In this document: positions 6,555 through 8,301 of the stretch, piece after piece
Layout of the letters: each line of letters begins with the position of its first letter
How positions within the stretch are numbered: the stretch's first letter is position 1
Assembly: GCA_937138955.1 (NCBI GenBank)
Contig: CAKZPJ010000070.1
Coordinates: 1 to 8,301, forward strand
Direction of reading: 5' to 3'
Source: an uncultured Flammeovirgaceae bacterium
GTDB taxonomy: Bacteria > Bacteroidota > Bacteroidia > Cytophagales > Cyclobacteriaceae
Length of the DNA stretch: 8,301 bases
Made by a program: the position numbers and the translations under genes
Notes under the pieces: model-generated
Databases searched by the model: none
Told to the model about the DNA's origin: nothing
What the model saw: only the letters and a program-made list of their open reading frames with translations

Positions 6555-7385
6555 ATGAAAACGGTTGTTTTTACCGATCTGGACGGTACGCTACTGGATT
6601 TTCAGAATTATTCTTATCAAACGGCCGAACCGTCAGTTCATCAACTAGGTCAGCAGGAAATTCCAGTAGTATTTTGTTCCTCTAAAACTAAAGCTGAACA
6701 GGAGTACTATCGGAGTGCACTTAAAAACGCTGATCCCTTTATTGTAGAAAATGGCAGTGCCGTCTTCATTCCTAGTGGATATTTTTCATTCAGTGTAGCC
6801 GATCAACTTTCAGCTCAATATAATGTAGTAGCAGAAGATGATTTTGAAGTTGTTATCTTAGGGGAAACCGTGGCGACGGTAAGACAGGGAATTGAACAGG
6901 GTCGAGAGGAGGCCAATATCCATCTTTTCGGCTACGCCGATTTATCATTGAAAGAGATTCAAGAGATAACTCATTTGGAAGAAGATTTTGCCCAACGGGC
7001 AGCAACCCGCAATTTTTCGGAAACGTTGTTGAAAGGTGATAAATCAGGTGAAACCTTCCGTAGATTCCAGGATTTGCTCTATTCAAAAGGCTTATCTTGT
7101 GTATCGGGGGGGAAGTTTCATACCGTGATGGGACAGGGTAGTGACAAGGGCAAAGCCGTTGACGTACTCACCCAATTATTTACTCAGGAATTTGGTGAGG
7201 TGCATACAATCGGACTGGGCGACTCCGCTAATGACTTGCCTTTGTTGCAAGTGGTAGATACCGGATACTTAGTTCAAAAACCTGATGAGACTTGGCTGAC
7301 TACCGACAATGAAAATATTAAAAAAGTAGCGGGGGTTGGACCCGAGGGCTGGGTAAAGGTGGCTCAATCACTGATTGCCGTATAA
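6555..7385 (+). CDS. mpgP: Mannosyl-3-phosphoglycerate phosphatase (HAD-IIB)
   Basis: The 276-residue protein removes phosphate from mannosyl-3-phosphoglycerate to give the compatible solute mannosylglycerate. Motif I is FTDLDGTLLD, with nucleophile Asp8 and acid/base Asp10. Motif II is in CSSKT (Ser42/Ser43). ENGSA (65-69) is typical of the subfamily. The C2-type cap spans about 85-185 and includes the MpgP-like RNFSETLL (152-159). Motif III is Lys198 in GSDKGKA, and motif IV is GLGDSANDLPLL (221-232; Asp223, Asp227). The C-terminal GVGPEGW (260-266) is also familiar from MpgP. The start lies 1 bp after the mpgS stop, with GGAAAT about 9 bases upstream, so coupled translation is likely. A run of seven G at 7106-7112 encodes Gly-Gly in frame. 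The 3' end overlaps the convergent ligase gene by 18 bp. HAD-IIB relatives include sugar phosphatases, but the pairing with mpgS leaves little doubt. Confidence 0.94.
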   Translation: MKTVVFTDLDGTLLDFQNYSYQTAEPSVHQLGQQEIPVVFCSSKTKAEQEYYRSALKNADPFIVENGSAVFIPSGYFSFSVADQLSAQYNVVAEDDFEVVILGETVATVRQGIEQGREEANIHLFGYADLSLKEIQEITHLEEDFAQRAATRNFSETLLKGDKSGETFRRFQDLLYSKGLSCVSGGKFHTVMGQGSDKGKAVDVLTQLFTQEFGEVHTIGLGDSANDLPLLQVVDTGYLVQKPDETWLTTDNENIKKVAGVGPEGWVKVAQSLIAV

Positions 7386-8301
7386 ATTCAGCAAATCCCG
7401 AAGCTCAGCTAAAGAATTAGCTTCATCGGCGGGCTTATCGTGACGCCACCGCAGAATACGCGGAAAACGTAGTGCCACCCCTGATTTATGCCGAGGCGAC
7501 TTCTGTATCCCTTCAAACCCAATTTCAAAAACCAATTCGGGAGTAACGGTGCGTACTGGGCCAAACTTTTCCTTGATGTTTCGTTTGACAAAGGCATCTA
7601 CTTTCTGCATTTCCTCGTCAGTTAATCCAGAGTAGGCTTTGGTAAAAGGCACCAATTGACGCTGCCCATCGTACTCATCCCACACGGCAAATGTATAATC
7701 GGAGTATAAACCCGAACGACGTCCGGTTCCCCGTTGCGCATTAATTAGCACCCCATCAATAGTGAGTGGATCAACTTTCCATTTCCACCAGTCGCCCCGT
7801 TTGCGACCTACTCGGTACGGACTATTCTTACGTTTCAGCATAAACCCCTCCGCCATCAGGGAGCGAGATTGTTCCCGAATTGATGCTAAAGCCTCCCAGC
7901 TATCCGCCTCCACTTTATTTGACAGCAAAAAGTAAATAGCTTGTTCATGAACTGCCTGATGAATTTCCTCTAATTTTTTACGCCGTTCAAGTATAGGCCA
8001 CTCGCGAATGTCTTCGCCTTCCCATTCTAGCAAATCATAGGCTTTCAGCACTACAGGAGCTTTTTTAAGAATGGCTTTGGAAACATTTTTTCGCCCGATG
8101 CGGGTCTGTAATACTGCAAACGGTAAAATCTCTCCTTCAGCATACGGCAGTATCTCGCCGTCAATAACGGTTCCTGAAGGTAAATCAAGCGCAAACCCAG
8201 CCAACTCGGGAAATTTATCTGTAACTAGCTCTTCGCCCCTCGACCACACGTAGTGATTCTCCTCCCGCACCACCACCTGTGCTCGTATGCCGTCCCACTT
8301 C
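7368..8301 (-). CDS. ATP-dependent DNA ligase, partial (5' end beyond window)
   Basis: About 310 residues are visible, read leftwards from the right edge. The first complete codon (8300-8298) begins KWDGIRAQ, the nucleotidyltransferase motif I in which this Lys is adenylated. The N-terminal region before it is outside the window. Counting that Lys as 1, motif Ia is WSRGEE (19-24), motif III is VIDGE (45-49), motif IIIa is LKAYDLLEW (85-93), motif IV is EGFMLKR (151-157) and motif V is WWKWKVDP (171-178). An OB-fold follows with VLINAQRGTGRRSG, and ALRFPRILRWRHD (276-288) is motif VI. The layout fits the bacterial ligase that usually travels with an Lhr-like helicase, a ligase-associated exonuclease and a phosphoesterase, rather than LigD or NAD-dependent LigA; such partners would lie upstream, to the right. 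It seals nicks in DNA, probably in repair. A GTG at 8276 is internal and is not the true start. Confidence 0.95.
   Translation of the reverse strand, partial: KWDGIRAQVVVREENHYVWSRGEELVTDKFPELAGFALDLPSGTVIDGEILPYAEGEILPFAVLQTRIGRKNVSKAILKKAPVVLKAYDLLEWEGEDIREWPILERRKKLEEIHQAVHEQAIYFLLSNKVEADSWEALASIREQSRSLMAEGFMLKRKNSPYRVGRKRGDWWKWKVDPLTIDGVLINAQRGTGRRSGLYSDYTFAVWDEYDGQRQLVPFTKAYSGLTDEEMQKVDAFVKRNIKEKFGPVRTVTPELVFEIGFEGIQKSPRHKSGVALRFPRILRWRHDKPADEANSLAELRDLLNLYGNQ

Noticed and set aside
7106..7112. Run of seven G in mpgP as a slippage site
   Set aside because: It encodes an in-frame Gly-Gly and the protein is complete.

Overview
The window most likely comes from a Bacteroidota chromosome, probably a marine Cytophagales-like lineage. 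Base composition looks AT-leaning (estimated by eye, not counted). Start codons lack clear Shine-Dalgarno sequences. Two candidate promoters resemble the Bacteroidota TTG / TAnnTTTG pattern. A small lipoprotein carries a CGCNGK-type Kazal domain. This assignment is an inference from style and gene content, not from a marker gene.

Layout, left to right. (1) 21-2957, plus strand: a DUF444/YeaH von Willebrand A-type protein followed by a SpoVR-family protein. These are two of the three members of the conserved PrkA-YeaH-SpoVR stress module; a prkA kinase gene would be expected just left of the window. The 144-bp gap between them holds inverted repeats and a run of eight 7-bp units that crosses the spoVR start codon. 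(2) 3035-4887, plus strand: a HAD-family phosphatase overlapped by ATGA with a multi-pass M50 site-2 metalloprotease. A candidate promoter with a perfect dyad in its spacer precedes the pair. (3) 4888-5251: no intact gene, but a clear remnant of a Kazal-type protease-inhibitor lipoprotein broken by one missing base in an A run. A weak terminator-like hairpin and a weak promoter follow it. (4) 5252-7385, plus strand: mpgS and mpgP, 1 bp apart. They form the two-step pathway GDP-mannose + 3-phosphoglycerate -> mannosyl-3-phosphoglycerate -> mannosylglycerate, a compatible solute. (5) 7368-8301, minus strand: most of an ATP-dependent DNA ligase, converging on mpgP with an 18-bp overlap of the coding ends. 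It is cut by the right edge at its catalytic lysine.

Functionally the window combines a general-stress module, a membrane protease, an osmolyte or thermolyte pathway and the end of a DNA-repair ligase gene. Most genes are well-known families. I see no convincing evidence of an undescribed multi-gene system, no mobile element, no RNA gene and no CRISPR array. The most unusual items are the heptad repeat at the spoVR start, the frameshifted Kazal gene, and the dyad in the HAD promoter.
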